Below are positions 45,725 through 54,619 of a stretch of DNA of 64,000 nt, piece by piece. A model generated the notes under the pieces. It ran no database searches. It was not told the origin of the DNA and saw only the letters and a program-made list of their open reading frames with translations. The position numbers and the translations under genes are program-made. Source of the DNA: Accumulibacter sp. (GTDB lineage: Bacteria > Pseudomonadota > Gammaproteobacteria > Burkholderiales > Rhodocyclaceae); the NCBI RefSeq assembly GCF_023806625.1, contig NZ_JAMTDX010000008.1, positions 1-64,000 of the forward strand, written 5' to 3'. Numbering within the stretch: position 1 is the stretch's first letter; each line of letters begins with the position of its first letter.

Positions 45725-46975
45725 TCAGCGAATCGCGCTGAGGCGCTCGTCGACCAGCTCGATCCAGTGACGGACCGGCCTGGCCGTCCCACTCTGCAGA
45801 TGAGTCTGACAACCGATGTTCGCCGTGACCAGGAAGACCGGCGAACCGGCCTGAAGCGCAGCCAGCTTGTCGTCACGCAACTGGGTAGCCAGGACCGGCT
45901 GAGTGATCGAATAGGTCCCTGCCGACCCGCAGCAGAGGTGCGGGTCGGCAACGGCGGACGGCTGATAGCCGCAGGCAGTCAGCAACCCCTCGACGATGCC
46001 CCGGATCTTCTGGCCATGCTGCAAGGTGCACGGCGAATGGAAGGCGACGGTCTGTCCAGTGCCGCCGCCGGCGTCGCGCAGCAGGCGGTTCAGCGAATCG
46101 CGTTCGGCAGCGAGCACCTCGGAGACGTCGCGGGTCAGGGCGGCGATTCGCTCCGCCTTTTCGGCATAGGCCGGGTCATCGCGGAACAGCTCCCCATACT
46201 CGCGGACGTGCGCGCCACAACCCGACGCGGTCATCACGAAACCCTCGACTCGCCCGCTCTGCACATCCGGCCACCAGGCATCGATCACCCGGCGCATGTC
46301 TGCGTATGCGCCCTGGCGAGCGTCGAGGTGGTAGCGCAACGCACCGCAGCAGTCGGCCCCGGCAACCTCGATCAGTTCGATGCCCAACCGGTCGAGAACC
46401 CGCGCGGCGGCCGCATTGGTCTGCGGCGTCAGCGTGGACTGCACACACCCGGCCAGCGCAACCATCCGGCGCCGATGACCCGACGCGCGTGGCCATGATC
46501 GGGCCGCGGGTTGTCGGGCCGGCACCTTCCCGGCGAGCGCCGCCAGCAGAAACGGACGCAGCGCCTGACCGAGACGCACCGCCGGCCTGAAAATCCATTG
46601 CCTAGGGAGAGCTTCGCAGAGCATCAGGCGCATGATCCGCGACGAGCGCGATCGCGGAACACGCCGTTCGAGAACTTCACGTCCGATCTCGAGCAGGCGA
46701 TGGTAGCGCACTCCCGACGGACAGGTCGTCTCGCACGAGCGGCAGCTCAGGCAGCGATCGAGGTGCTTGCGGGTCCGCTCGGTGACCGGCTGTCCTTCGA
46801 GCATCTCCTTGATCAGGTAGATGCGCCCGCGTGGACCATCGAGCTCATCACCGAGCAGCTGGAACGTCGGACAGGTTGCGGTGCAAAAGCCGCAGTGGAC
46901 ACAGCTGCGGAGAATCGCGTCGGCCTCGCGCCCCGCCGCCGTGTCGCGAATGAAATCGGCCAGGTTGGTCTGCAT
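45725..46975 (-). CDS. glcF: Glycolate oxidase iron-sulfur subunit
   Basis: A 416-residue protein. Two N-terminal ferredoxin motifs (CVHCGFCTATCP and CLSCRSCETTCP) bind [4Fe-4S] clusters, and two CCG domains follow (GADCCGALRYHLD, DPHLCCGSAGTY). It carries electrons from GlcD/GlcE to the respiratory chain. ATG 46975 gives MQTNLADF, the usual GlcF start. It is 13 bases after glcE. Confidence 0.95.
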   Translation of the reverse strand: MQTNLADFIRDTAAGREADAILRSCVHCGFCTATCPTFQLLGDELDGPRGRIYLIKEMLEGQPVTERTRKHLDRCLSCRSCETTCPSGVRYHRLLEIGREVLERRVPRSRSSRIMRLMLCEALPRQWIFRPAVRLGQALRPFLLAALAGKVPARQPAARSWPRASGHRRRMVALAGCVQSTLTPQTNAAAARVLDRLGIELIEVAGADCCGALRYHLDARQGAYADMRRVIDAWWPDVQSGRVEGFVMTASGCGAHVREYGELFRDDPAYAEKAERIAALTRDVSEVLAAERDSLNRLLRDAGGGTGQTVAFHSPCTLQHGQKIRGIVEGLLTACGYQPSAVADPHLCCGSAGTYSITQPVLATQLRDDKLAALQAGSPVFLVTANIGCQTHLQSGTARPVRHWIELVDERLSAIR

Positions 46976-46988
46976 GGTCGGCGAACTC

Positions 46989-48059
46989 TCAGAAATCGGG
47001 GTACATGCGTCCAGCGTTGAACACGCCGTGAGGGTCGAACGCATGCTTCAACCGGCGTTGGATCCGCGCCAGCGGTTCGGACAACGGCTGGAACACACCG
47101 ACCTCTGCCCTGCTCGCGACGTCCGCGCGGAACAGCGTGGCGTGTCCTCCGGCTGCAACGGCAGCCGCGCGAATCGTTCGCGCGTCGCCGCCACGGAGCC
47201 AGCGCTGCGCCCCTCCCCACTCGACGAGAGTCGGCCCGAGAACCTGCTGGGGCTCAGCAGACGAGGGCAGAGACAGGCGCCAGAGCGGCTCGTCACCGGC
47301 AAAGAAGGGATGCCTCTGCTCGCGCAGATCCTCCCAGAAAGTCTCCGCGCTGGCGTCGTCGAGCGCCTCGCCACCAAGACCACGGTGCGCTTCCGCGACC
47401 GCCGCCGCAGCGCCCGAGAGGCGCAGCGTCAGCACGCCTTGATGCCATGCCGACGCAGATATCGGCAGAGGCCGCCCGGCCCACTCGTTCAGCATGCGCA
47501 GCGCCGCGGCCTCAGCGACTGAAAAACGCAGGCTCTTCTCGGCGACCGGCCGCGGCAAGACCTTCAGCGAGACTTCGAGCAACACCCCGAGCGTTCCGAG
47601 ACTGCCGGCCATCAGCCGGGGAACGTCGTACCCGGCGACGTTCTTCATCACCCGACCACCGAACGAGAGGACTTCGCCCAGGCCATTGAGCACGCGCACT
47701 CCAAGGACGAAATCGCGAACGGCGCCGACAGCCTGCCGCCGCGGACCCGACAGACCGGCCGCCAGCATGCCGCCGACCGTCGCGCCATCGCCAAAGCGAG
47801 GTGGCTCGAAGGCCAGCCACTGCCCCCTTTCGGCAAGCGCTGCGGCCAGATCGCGCAGAGGCGTTCCGGCGCGCGCGGTCACCACCAGTTCGGTCGGCTC
47901 GTAAGCCACGATCCCGCGCCAGTCGCCGACTTCGAGCGGATCCCCCTGCTCCGGCCGACCGTAAAAGGACTTGCTGCCCCCGCCGCGAATGACCAGCCTG
48001 CCGCCCGAAGCCGCTGTCTGGTTGACCCGTTCCCGGAGGCTGTCGATCGTGGTAGTCAT
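46989..48059 (-). CDS. glcE: Glycolate oxidase FAD-binding subunit
   Basis: A 356-residue FAD-linked (PCMH-type) protein. FAD-contact segments are LVIRGGGSKSFYG and FGDGATVGGMLAAGLSG, and VMKNVAGYDVPRLMAGSLGTLG is typical for GlcE. The start overlaps the glcD stop by one base. It pairs with GlcD. Confidence 0.95.
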   Translation of the reverse strand: MTTTIDSLRERVNQTAASGGRLVIRGGGSKSFYGRPEQGDPLEVGDWRGIVAYEPTELVVTARAGTPLRDLAAALAERGQWLAFEPPRFGDGATVGGMLAAGLSGPRRQAVGAVRDFVLGVRVLNGLGEVLSFGGRVMKNVAGYDVPRLMAGSLGTLGVLLEVSLKVLPRPVAEKSLRFSVAEAAALRMLNEWAGRPLPISASAWHQGVLTLRLSGAAAAVAEAHRGLGGEALDDASAETFWEDLREQRHPFFAGDEPLWRLSLPSSAEPQQVLGPTLVEWGGAQRWLRGGDARTIRAAAVAAGGHATLFRADVASRAEVGVFQPLSEPLARIQRRLKHAFDPHGVFNAGRMYPDF

Positions 48060-49540
48060 CAGCCCTCCGGTGAGATCGCCGGCCGACCCGCGCGGGCCTG
48101 CGTGTACTCGCGACAGCGCGCCAGAGTCGGCACACCCTTCCCGGGATTGAGCAGCCCACCTTCGTCGAAGGCGGCCTTCAACCGATGAAAGGCGGCAATC
48201 TCGGCCAGCGAGAACTGCTCGGCCATGAGCATGATCTTCTCGATTCCCACGCCGTGCTCCCCGGTGATCGTGCCGCCAAAGCGGACCGAGAGCTCGAGGA
48301 TCTCGGCACCGAAGGCCGCAGCCCTTGCGAGCTCGCCGGGCTGGTTGGCGTCGTACATGATCAGCGGGTGCAGATTGCCGTCTCCGGCATGAAAGACGTT
48401 CGCACAGCGCAGCCGATACTTCGTGGACAGCTCGGCGATCGCTTCAAGCATCTCGGCCAGGTGCTTGCGCGGGATCGTTCCGTCCATGCACAGGTAGTCG
48501 GGAGTCATTCGCCCGACGGCCGGAAAGGCAGCCTTTCTGCCCGCCCAGAACCTGAGTCGCTCGGCTTCGCTCTGCGAAACGCGAACCCCTGCCGCGCCGC
48601 TGTCCTCGAGCACCGCGGTCACCCGTTCAATTTCCTCGGCCACTTCCTCGGGGGTGCCGTCCGACTCACAGAGCAGGACCGCTTCGGCCGCCATGTCGTA
48701 ACCGGCATTCACGTAAGGCTCGACGGCGTGGATGGCCTTCCTGTCCATCATTTCGAGACCGGCGGGAATGATCCCCGCGGCAATCACGCTGGCCACGGCA
48801 TCGCCGGCCTTGCGCACGTCGTCGAACGAGGCAATGACCACCTGCGCCAGTTCCGGCCGCGGCGTCAGCTTGACGGTGACTTCGGTGATCACCGCGAGCA
48901 GCCCTTCGGAGCCGGTCACCAGGGCCAGCAGATCATAGCCGGGCGAATCGAGTGCTGCACTGCCGAACTCGACGACCTCACCAGCGATCGTCAGACCGCG
49001 GACGCGGAGCACGTTGTGCACGGTCAGCCCGTATTTCAGACAGTGCACGCCGCCGGCGTTCTCGGCGACGTTTCCACCAATCGTGCAGGCGATCTGCGAA
49101 GACGGATCCGGCGCGTAGTAGAGCCCGTAAGGCGCTGCCGCCTCGGAGACCGCGAGATTGCGCACCCCCGGCTGGACGACGGCCGTCCTCGACAACGGGT
49201 CGATACCGAGGATCCTTTTCAGTCTGGCCAGCGAGACGAGGACACCGTCGGGATGTGGCGTGGCCCCACCGGAGAGTCCGGTGGCCGCTCCGCGCGCGAC
49301 GACCGGAGCCTTCAGTTCATCGCAGACCTTGAGGATCGCCTGCACCTGTGCCTCGCTGTCCGGCAGGGCGACGAGCAACGGGACCTCCCGGTAGGCGGTC
49401 AGGCCGTCACATTCGTAAGGCCGCAGGTCTTCCTCCTCGACGAGCAGCGCCTGCGCCGGCAGGACCTCGCGCAGACGCCGGATCAGTTGGCCGCGGTTCA
49501 CCGCGAAACGGCGATCAGCAAGCGGGCTTTCCATACTCAT
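48059..49540 (-). CDS. glcD: Glycolate oxidase catalytic subunit
   Basis: A 493-residue FAD-linked enzyme. The FAD motif VVARGAATGLSGGATPH, IGGNVAENAGGVHCLKYG and the C-terminal GEHGVGIEK are as in GlcD and D-lactate dehydrogenases. It oxidises glycolate to glyoxylate. The ATG at 49540 (MSMESPLADRR) has GGAG upstream; the longer frame to 49870 is not supported. It is first in the operon glcDEF. Confidence 0.95.
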   Translation of the reverse strand: MSMESPLADRRFAVNRGQLIRRLREVLPAQALLVEEEDLRPYECDGLTAYREVPLLVALPDSEAQVQAILKVCDELKAPVVARGAATGLSGGATPHPDGVLVSLARLKRILGIDPLSRTAVVQPGVRNLAVSEAAAPYGLYYAPDPSSQIACTIGGNVAENAGGVHCLKYGLTVHNVLRVRGLTIAGEVVEFGSAALDSPGYDLLALVTGSEGLLAVITEVTVKLTPRPELAQVVIASFDDVRKAGDAVASVIAAGIIPAGLEMMDRKAIHAVEPYVNAGYDMAAEAVLLCESDGTPEEVAEEIERVTAVLEDSGAAGVRVSQSEAERLRFWAGRKAAFPAVGRMTPDYLCMDGTIPRKHLAEMLEAIAELSTKYRLRCANVFHAGDGNLHPLIMYDANQPGELARAAAFGAEILELSVRFGGTITGEHGVGIEKIMLMAEQFSLAEIAAFHRLKAAFDEGGLLNPGKGVPTLARCREYTQARAGRPAISPEG

Positions 49541-49968
49541 CAGAGCTCCATTTCGTCGCCGAGTCCCGGCCGGCGGGCGACCCTGTGCGCCTCGTTCGCA
49601 TCCATCGTCATCAGCGTGGCGGAAGACCTGCTGCAGAATACACCAAACGCCACACAGCGGCGATGCCAGCGAAGCCGGAAATTCGGCTGCGCTCGCGGGC
49701 GGCGCAAGGCGCGCGATACGAGCGCACGGCGCCGGCAAACGCCCGGCAGGAACCTCCCGAACGCCACCCGGCAGGCGACGGCGAAGGGCGAGCCGGCACA
49801 TCTCGCCGGGGCTAGCGCAGGGTGCGCGCGCAAGACCGGGCGAGAAGATCTCCTGATCACTGGTCAACACGAACGAAAACAGAGATACTACGCTGCCTTA
49901 ATTTGGCCGCGTTGGCCCGACTGGCCAGCGACCACCTGCTCAAACCCAGCCATTCGTCAGGAAACCAG
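49541..49968. other. Divergent control region between glcD and the decarboxylase genes
   Basis: 428 bases. No gene is seen. Candidate signals are a minus-strand TATTCT at 49635-49640 for glcD and a plus-strand promoter at 49861-49889. Confidence 0.4.
49861..49889 (+). promoter_or_regulatory. Candidate promoter of the decarboxylase operon
   Basis: TGGTCA and GATACT spaced by 17 bases (each 4 of 6 to consensus), 80 bases before the ATG. Confidence 0.3.
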
Positions 49969-51522
49969 ATGACCATACGACCTGAGTTGATAGAAAGACT
50001 GCGCGAAAAGCGAACGCGACTGATCGACCATCTCAGTCCGGAGAAACTGGATGCGCTCCACGCCAAGGGTCTTCTGTCGGCCCGCGAGCGCCTCGATGCC
50101 CTGTTCGAGGAAGGCACCTTCCAGGAACTCGGGCTGCACGCGGCACACGCGGCGGTCCACTTCGGGATGAGCAGGAAAGTGCTTCCGGCAGACGGCGTGA
50201 TCGCCGGCAGCGGCTATGTCGGCAACACCCAGGTGGCGGCCTTCAGTCAGGATTTCAGCGTCGCCGCGGGCACGCTCGGCAAGATGCAGGCCAGGAAGAT
50301 CACCCGCATCATGCGCCACGCGTTGAAGACCGGTGTGCCACTGGTGGCTTTCAAGGATTCGGGCGGGGCACGGATTCAGGAAGGCGTCGACGCACTCTCC
50401 GGCTATGGCGACGTCTTCTACACCAACGTCCTGCTCTCCGGCGTCGTCCCGCAGATCGCGGTGATCTGCGGTCCCTGCGCGGGGGGGGCAGCTTATTCGC
50501 CCGCGCTGATGGATTTCGTGATCATGACCCGGAACCATGCGCACATGTTCCTCACCGGGCCTGAAGTGATCAAGGCCGTAACCGGTCGCGCGACGACGAT
50601 GGCCGAGGTCGGCAGCGCCGAGATGCACGCCTCGGTCAGCGGCAACGCCCACTTCCTCGCCGAAGACGACCAGCACGCAATTGCGCTGGTCAAGCAGATC
50701 CTTTCCTATCTGCCGGCCAACAACACCGAGGATCCGCCTCACGATCTCGGCGTCGCCATCGAGGAAATGGAAGACCCGGAGCTCAACGCGTGCCTTCCGG
50801 ACAGTGCGTCGGACCCCTTCGACATGTACGAGGTGATTCGTCGGATCGTCGACGACGGGACGATGCTCGAGGTGCACGCGAATTTCGCGCGCAACGTGAT
50901 CGTCGGCTTTGCGCGGATCAGCGGCGTGGTCGTCGGCATCGTCGCCAACCAGCCGATGGTCATGGCCGGAGCTCTCGACCTCGATGCGGCCGACAAGGTG
51001 GCCCGTTTCGTGCGCACGTGCAACATCTTCAACGTCCCGGTGGTGACGCTGGTCGACGTTCCTGGATTCATGCCCGGGGTCGAGCAGGAGCGTGGAGGAA
51101 TCATCCGCCACGGAGCGAAGATGCTCTCCGCCTACGGTTCTTGCACCTCGCCGAAGATCACGGTCATCCTGCGCAAGGCTTATGGCGGGTCGTATCTGGC
51201 GATGTGTGCGCAGGAGCTCGGCGCCGACATGGTTTTCGCCTGGCCGACCGCCGAGATCGCCGTGATGGGTGCCGAAGCGGCCGTGAAGATTCTCTATCGC
51301 CGGGAACTTGCTGAGGCCGAAGACAAGCAGGCCAGGGCAACCGAGCTCGCTCAGGAGTACCGGGACCAGTTTGCTTCCCCATACGTATCGGCGAGCAACT
51401 TCTACATCACCGACGTCATCGAGCCGCAGAACACCCGCTGGGTCGTCGCGCTGGCCCTGCGCAAGACGCTCGACAAGCGCGAATTGCGGCCGGCCAAGAA
51501 GCACGGCAACATCCCGATGTAA
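49969..51522 (+). CDS. mmdA: Acyl-CoA carboxyltransferase subunit (methylmalonyl-CoA decarboxylase alpha / PccB-like)
   Basis: A 517-residue biotin-dependent carboxyltransferase. Both acyl-CoA and carboxybiotin sites are visible: FKDSGGARIQEGVDALSGYGD, CGPCAGGAAYSPALMDF, VDVPGFMPGVEQERGGIIRHGAK and KAYGGSYLAM. Length and sequence fit MmdA or PccB. The three following genes, of Na+-pump type, favour methylmalonyl-CoA decarboxylase: (S)-methylmalonyl-CoA to propionyl-CoA. No biotin carboxylase gene is adjacent, which argues against propionyl-CoA carboxylase. Confidence 0.85.
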   Translation: MTIRPELIERLREKRTRLIDHLSPEKLDALHAKGLLSARERLDALFEEGTFQELGLHAAHAAVHFGMSRKVLPADGVIAGSGYVGNTQVAAFSQDFSVAAGTLGKMQARKITRIMRHALKTGVPLVAFKDSGGARIQEGVDALSGYGDVFYTNVLLSGVVPQIAVICGPCAGGAAYSPALMDFVIMTRNHAHMFLTGPEVIKAVTGRATTMAEVGSAEMHASVSGNAHFLAEDDQHAIALVKQILSYLPANNTEDPPHDLGVAIEEMEDPELNACLPDSASDPFDMYEVIRRIVDDGTMLEVHANFARNVIVGFARISGVVVGIVANQPMVMAGALDLDAADKVARFVRTCNIFNVPVVTLVDVPGFMPGVEQERGGIIRHGAKMLSAYGSCTSPKITVILRKAYGGSYLAMCAQELGADMVFAWPTAEIAVMGAEAAVKILYRRELAEAEDKQARATELAQEYRDQFASPYVSASNFYITDVIEPQNTRWVVALALRKTLDKRELRPAKKHGNIPM

Positions 51523-51545
51523 GCATCAACGAAAGAGCCCGGACG

Positions 51546-51875
51546 ATGATCACTGCTGCGATCCTCAAAGCCCTGCAGGTTTACGGAATTGCCATCGTGA
51601 TTTCAGCGCTGGTCGCCGTGCTGATCAAGGTGCTGGTCGGAATGACCAGCCGGTTCGAAAAGAGCCGGGCGCCCGAGGTGCCGACGGGCACCGTCTGCCC
51701 CGTCGGTCTCGGCGTCCCCGATGAAGACGTCGCTGCGCTGTCGGCCGCGATTTTCGTGGCCATCGGACCGCACCGCATCCTGCACATTGCACCAACGCAT
51801 CATGGCTGGGCCGCCGGCGCACGTGCCACCCAGCATACCCACACGCCGGGGCCTGCGGGCCGAGGCCCCAGATAG
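51546..51875 (+). CDS. OadG/MmdD-like small membrane subunit of Na+-pumping decarboxylase
   Basis: A 109-residue protein with one N-terminal transmembrane helix (IAIVISALVAVLIKVLVGM) and a soluble tail, as in OadG-like subunits. The tail has a His/Thr/Pro-rich end (TQHTHTPGP), where family members often bind zinc. It sits between the carboxyltransferase and biotin carrier genes, matching the mmdA-D-C-B order. It is thought to hold the complex together. Confidence 0.75.
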   Translation: MITAAILKALQVYGIAIVISALVAVLIKVLVGMTSRFEKSRAPEVPTGTVCPVGLGVPDEDVAALSAAIFVAIGPHRILHIAPTHHGWAAGARATQHTHTPGPAGRGPR

Positions 51876-51888
51876 AAGGAGCTAGAAC

Positions 51889-52287
51889 ATGCCCAGGAAA
51901 TTCAAAGTCACCGTCAACGGACGCGAGTACGACGTCAGCGTGCTCGAGATTGGCGGCGGCCAGACGCAGCAGGGAGCCTCCCAGCCGACGGCAGGGCCCG
52001 CTGTCGCCGCGCCAGTGGCCGCCGCAACAACTGCCTCGCCGGCCCCGGCAGCAGCGAGCACGCCAGCGGCTGGCGCCGGGGACATCGTCGCCGCGATGGG
52101 CGGGGTGATCGTCGAGGTCGATGTCAAGGTCGGGCAGTCGGTCGCGGTCGGCGATCGTCTGGTGGTCATCGAGGCGATGAAGATGAAGACGCCGATCACT
52201 TCGACGCGCGCCGGAGAAGTGACCCGCGTACTGGTCTCGCCGGGCGACGCCGTTGAAGGCGGCCAGGCGCTGGTCACGATCGCGTAG
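51889..52287 (+). CDS. mmdC: Biotin carboxyl carrier subunit (MmdC-like)
   Basis: A 132-residue protein: a short beta region (KFKVTVNGREYDVSV), an Ala/Pro-rich flexible linker (residues ~30-62), and a biotinyl domain with biotin Lys98 in EAMKM. It carries the carboxyl group from the carboxyltransferase to the membrane subunit. It lies 13 bases after the OadG-like gene, with a GAAGGAG site. Confidence 0.9.
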   Translation: MPRKFKVTVNGREYDVSVLEIGGGQTQQGASQPTAGPAVAAPVAAATTASPAPAAASTPAAGAGDIVAAMGGVIVEVDVKVGQSVAVGDRLVVIEAMKMKTPITSTRAGEVTRVLVSPGDAVEGGQALVTIA

Positions 52288-52508
52288 GCTCGAGGCGATG
52301 AACGGCGCAACCCGATCGCTCCGGACACCGACCGGCGAGCGACGGGGCCGCTCGGCCGAACTGAGGAGTCAGATCGTCCGACGACAGCGCGGCGGTGCAC
52401 CGGCCTTGCTCACCCGACCTGGGGCGCTTGCCCGCAGGCCACTCCAGTGACCCCCAACGTGCTGCGCCCGCAGCGGCCGAGTGCCCTCCGGCGCGAGGAT
52501 TCAAGCGC

Positions 52509-53714
52509 ATGGAAACCATTCACTTTCTAGACCTCTTCCAGGGAATCGCGACGCTCGCAGCGGCGGAGCCGAAGATCCTGATCGGCCGTATCGTCCTGAT
52601 GCTCCTGGGCTTCCTGCTGATCTACCTGGGATCGAAGAACGTACTCGAGCCTCTGCTGATGATTCCCATGGGGCTTGGCATGTCGTCGGTCAACGCCGGG
52701 GTCATGTTCCTCGAAGCCAACAAGGCTGGAACGCTGTTCGTCGATCCGCTGCTCTCCGACCCCGTGGACCTGATCAACGTCCTTCAGATCGACTGGCTGC
52801 AGCCGATCTACACGCTGACCTTCAGCAATGGCCTGATCGCCTGCCTGGTGTTCATGGGCATCGGCGTGCTGCTCGACGTCGGCTACGTCATGGCCAGGCC
52901 GTTCCAGAGCATGATCATCGCCCTGTTCGCCGAACTCGGGACGATCGCCGTCTTCCCGATCGCCGTCGGCCTCGGACTCGGCGAAGGCGAAGCCGCAGCA
53001 GTCGCGACGATCGGCGGTGCGGACGGTCCGATGGTGCTGTTCACCTCGCTGGTGCTGGCCAGGAACCTGTTCGTTCCGATCACCGTTGTCGGCTATCTGT
53101 ATCTTGGTCTGACCTACGGCGCCTACCCCTACCTCATCAAGTGGCTGGTGCCGAAGCATATCCGGGCGGTTGACATGGCCGCTGACCGTGGCCCGAAGAT
53201 CAGCCGATCCCAGAAGCTGACTTTCGCAGTCATCGTCTGCACCTTGTTGTGCCTGCTCTTTCCGGTGGCCGCGCCATTGTTCTTCTCGCTTTTCGTCGGC
53301 GTCGCGGTCCGCGAGAGCGGTATCGACCCCTTCGTCAAGCTGATCGGCGAGACCTTTCTCTACGGAGCAACCTTCTTCCTTGGACTGACGCTGGGCGTGC
53401 TCTGTGAGGCGAACACCCTGCTCGACCCGACGGTCCTCAAACTGCTGCTGCTGGGCATGCTCGCGCTGACCATTTCGGCGCTCGGCGGGCTACTCGGCGG
53501 CTACATCCTCTATTTCTGGACCGGAGGAAAGTTCAATCCGATGATCGGGATTGCCGGAGTCAGTTGCGTACCGACGACGGCCAAGGTGGTCCAGAAGATC
53601 GCCACCGACGCCAACCCGGGAGCGATCATCCTTCCTCAGGCGCTCGGCGCCAACATCAGCGGGGTGATCACGACGGCGATCATCGCGGCCACCTATGTGG
53701 CCCTGTTGCGCTAG
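52509..53714 (+). CDS. mmdB: Na+-translocating decarboxylase beta subunit (OadB/MmdB family)
   Basis: A 401-residue integral membrane protein. Family segments are VMFLEANKAG, IGGADGPMVLFTSLVLA with the membrane Asp used in Na+ transfer, GETFLYGATFFLGLTLG and NPMIGIAGVSCVPTTAKVVQ. It decarboxylates carboxybiotin and pumps Na+ outward. A 221-base gap separates it from the biotin carrier gene; no promoter is obvious there. The start is ATG 52509 (METIHFLDLFQG). Confidence 0.92.
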   Translation: METIHFLDLFQGIATLAAAEPKILIGRIVLMLLGFLLIYLGSKNVLEPLLMIPMGLGMSSVNAGVMFLEANKAGTLFVDPLLSDPVDLINVLQIDWLQPIYTLTFSNGLIACLVFMGIGVLLDVGYVMARPFQSMIIALFAELGTIAVFPIAVGLGLGEGEAAAVATIGGADGPMVLFTSLVLARNLFVPITVVGYLYLGLTYGAYPYLIKWLVPKHIRAVDMAADRGPKISRSQKLTFAVIVCTLLCLLFPVAAPLFFSLFVGVAVRESGIDPFVKLIGETFLYGATFFLGLTLGVLCEANTLLDPTVLKLLLLGMLALTISALGGLLGGYILYFWTGGKFNPMIGIAGVSCVPTTAKVVQKIATDANPGAIILPQALGANISGVITTAIIAATYVALLR

Positions 53715-53874
53715 CCGCGACACCGGTCTCCGGGCTGCGCAAGCGATGCACTGACCAGCCCGGAACGCAATGGCCGGCGAGGCTTGCGCGACGCTCGGCG
53801 GCTGGCCGCGGGGTCGGCCGTGCCGGACGAGATCTGGCTGAACCCGGGCGTCCGCTCAGCAGCCGTCAGACAAC

Positions 53875-53889
53875 CGGCGCCCGGCGCCG
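53875..53889 (-). repeat. 15-bp GC-rich inverted repeat directly after phaR
   Basis: CGGCGCC-C-GGCGCCG adjoins the phaR stop codon. It could form a hairpin that ends or protects the phaR transcript, but a T-run is lacking. Confidence 0.35.
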
Positions 53890-54474
53890 TCAGCCCTGTT
53901 TTTCAGTGTCTTTGGGTGCCTTGGCCTGTTCGACAGGTGGAAAGCCGGGCAGCGGGATGCTGGTGAACAGCGACCGTGTCTGGTTCTTGAGCTGGTCCTG
54001 CATCTGGTGCAGCATCTTCCGGCTCTGTTCCATGTAGGTGGCCATCATCGTCTGCATGGCCGGGCCCTGAAAATTCATGAACTGCGACCACATGTCGCTC
54101 TGCATCTGGCTGCTGCTTTCGCCGTAGAACTGCTGTGACTGCTCCTGGAGCTTCTTCTGAAAGTCGACGAAGGACTTGATGTTCGTCTCCAGGTACTTGC
54201 CGAGCATTCCCTGCATCGCGTGCCCGTAGAAGCGGATCATCTGGGCGAGCAGGTCGGTGGTGAACAGCGGGATTCCGGCGGCTTCCTCTTCGAGGATGAT
54301 CTGCAGCAGGATGCTGCGGGTGATGTCCTCGCCGCTCTTGGCATCGACGACGTTGAAGTTCTCGCGGGCCAGCACGAGATCCTTGACGTCGCTGAGGGTG
54401 ATGTACGCGCTGGTCTTGGTGTCGTAGAGACGACGATTCGGATACTTCTTGATCAATCGGGGCTGCTCGGGCAT
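53890..54474 (-). CDS. phaR: Polyhydroxyalkanoate synthesis repressor PhaR
   Basis: A 194-residue regulator. The N-terminal DNA-binding domain has the invariant RLIKKYPNRRLYDTKTSAYI, followed by the PHB accumulation region (LLLQIILEEE, MIRFYGHAMQGMLGKYLE) and a Gln/Met-rich C-terminus. It represses phasin and other PHA genes and is released by binding polymer. GGAGGAAGGG precedes the ATG. It lies downstream of phaB on the same strand, after a terminator-like hairpin. Confidence 0.96.
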   Translation of the reverse strand: MPEQPRLIKKYPNRRLYDTKTSAYITLSDVKDLVLARENFNVVDAKSGEDITRSILLQIILEEEAAGIPLFTTDLLAQMIRFYGHAMQGMLGKYLETNIKSFVDFQKKLQEQSQQFYGESSSQMQSDMWSQFMNFQGPAMQTMMATYMEQSRKMLHQMQDQLKNQTRSLFTSIPLPGFPPVEQAKAPKDTEKQG

Positions 54475-54566
54475 GGCGACCCTTCCTCCTCTCTGCGGAT
54501 AACTCGGCAGGCGCGTGTCAGCACGCCTTGGTGCGCTGCAACATCATTATACGCCGCAGAGAAAAA

Positions 54567-54592
54567 GCGAACAGGCCCCTGCCGGGGCCCGT
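54567..54592 (-). terminator. Probable terminator after phaB
   Basis: A GGCCCC-TGCC-GGGGCC hairpin (54574-54589) 31 bases beyond the phaB stop. A CTTTTTC run follows on the minus strand, 6 bases from the stem. Confidence 0.5.
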
Positions 54593-54619
54593 CCTTGGCG
54601 CGATCGAAGCGACGCCGAT

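Noticed and set aside
48185-49972. 595-codon plus-strand frame over glcD
   Set aside because: Antisense shadow of glcD; no start signals.
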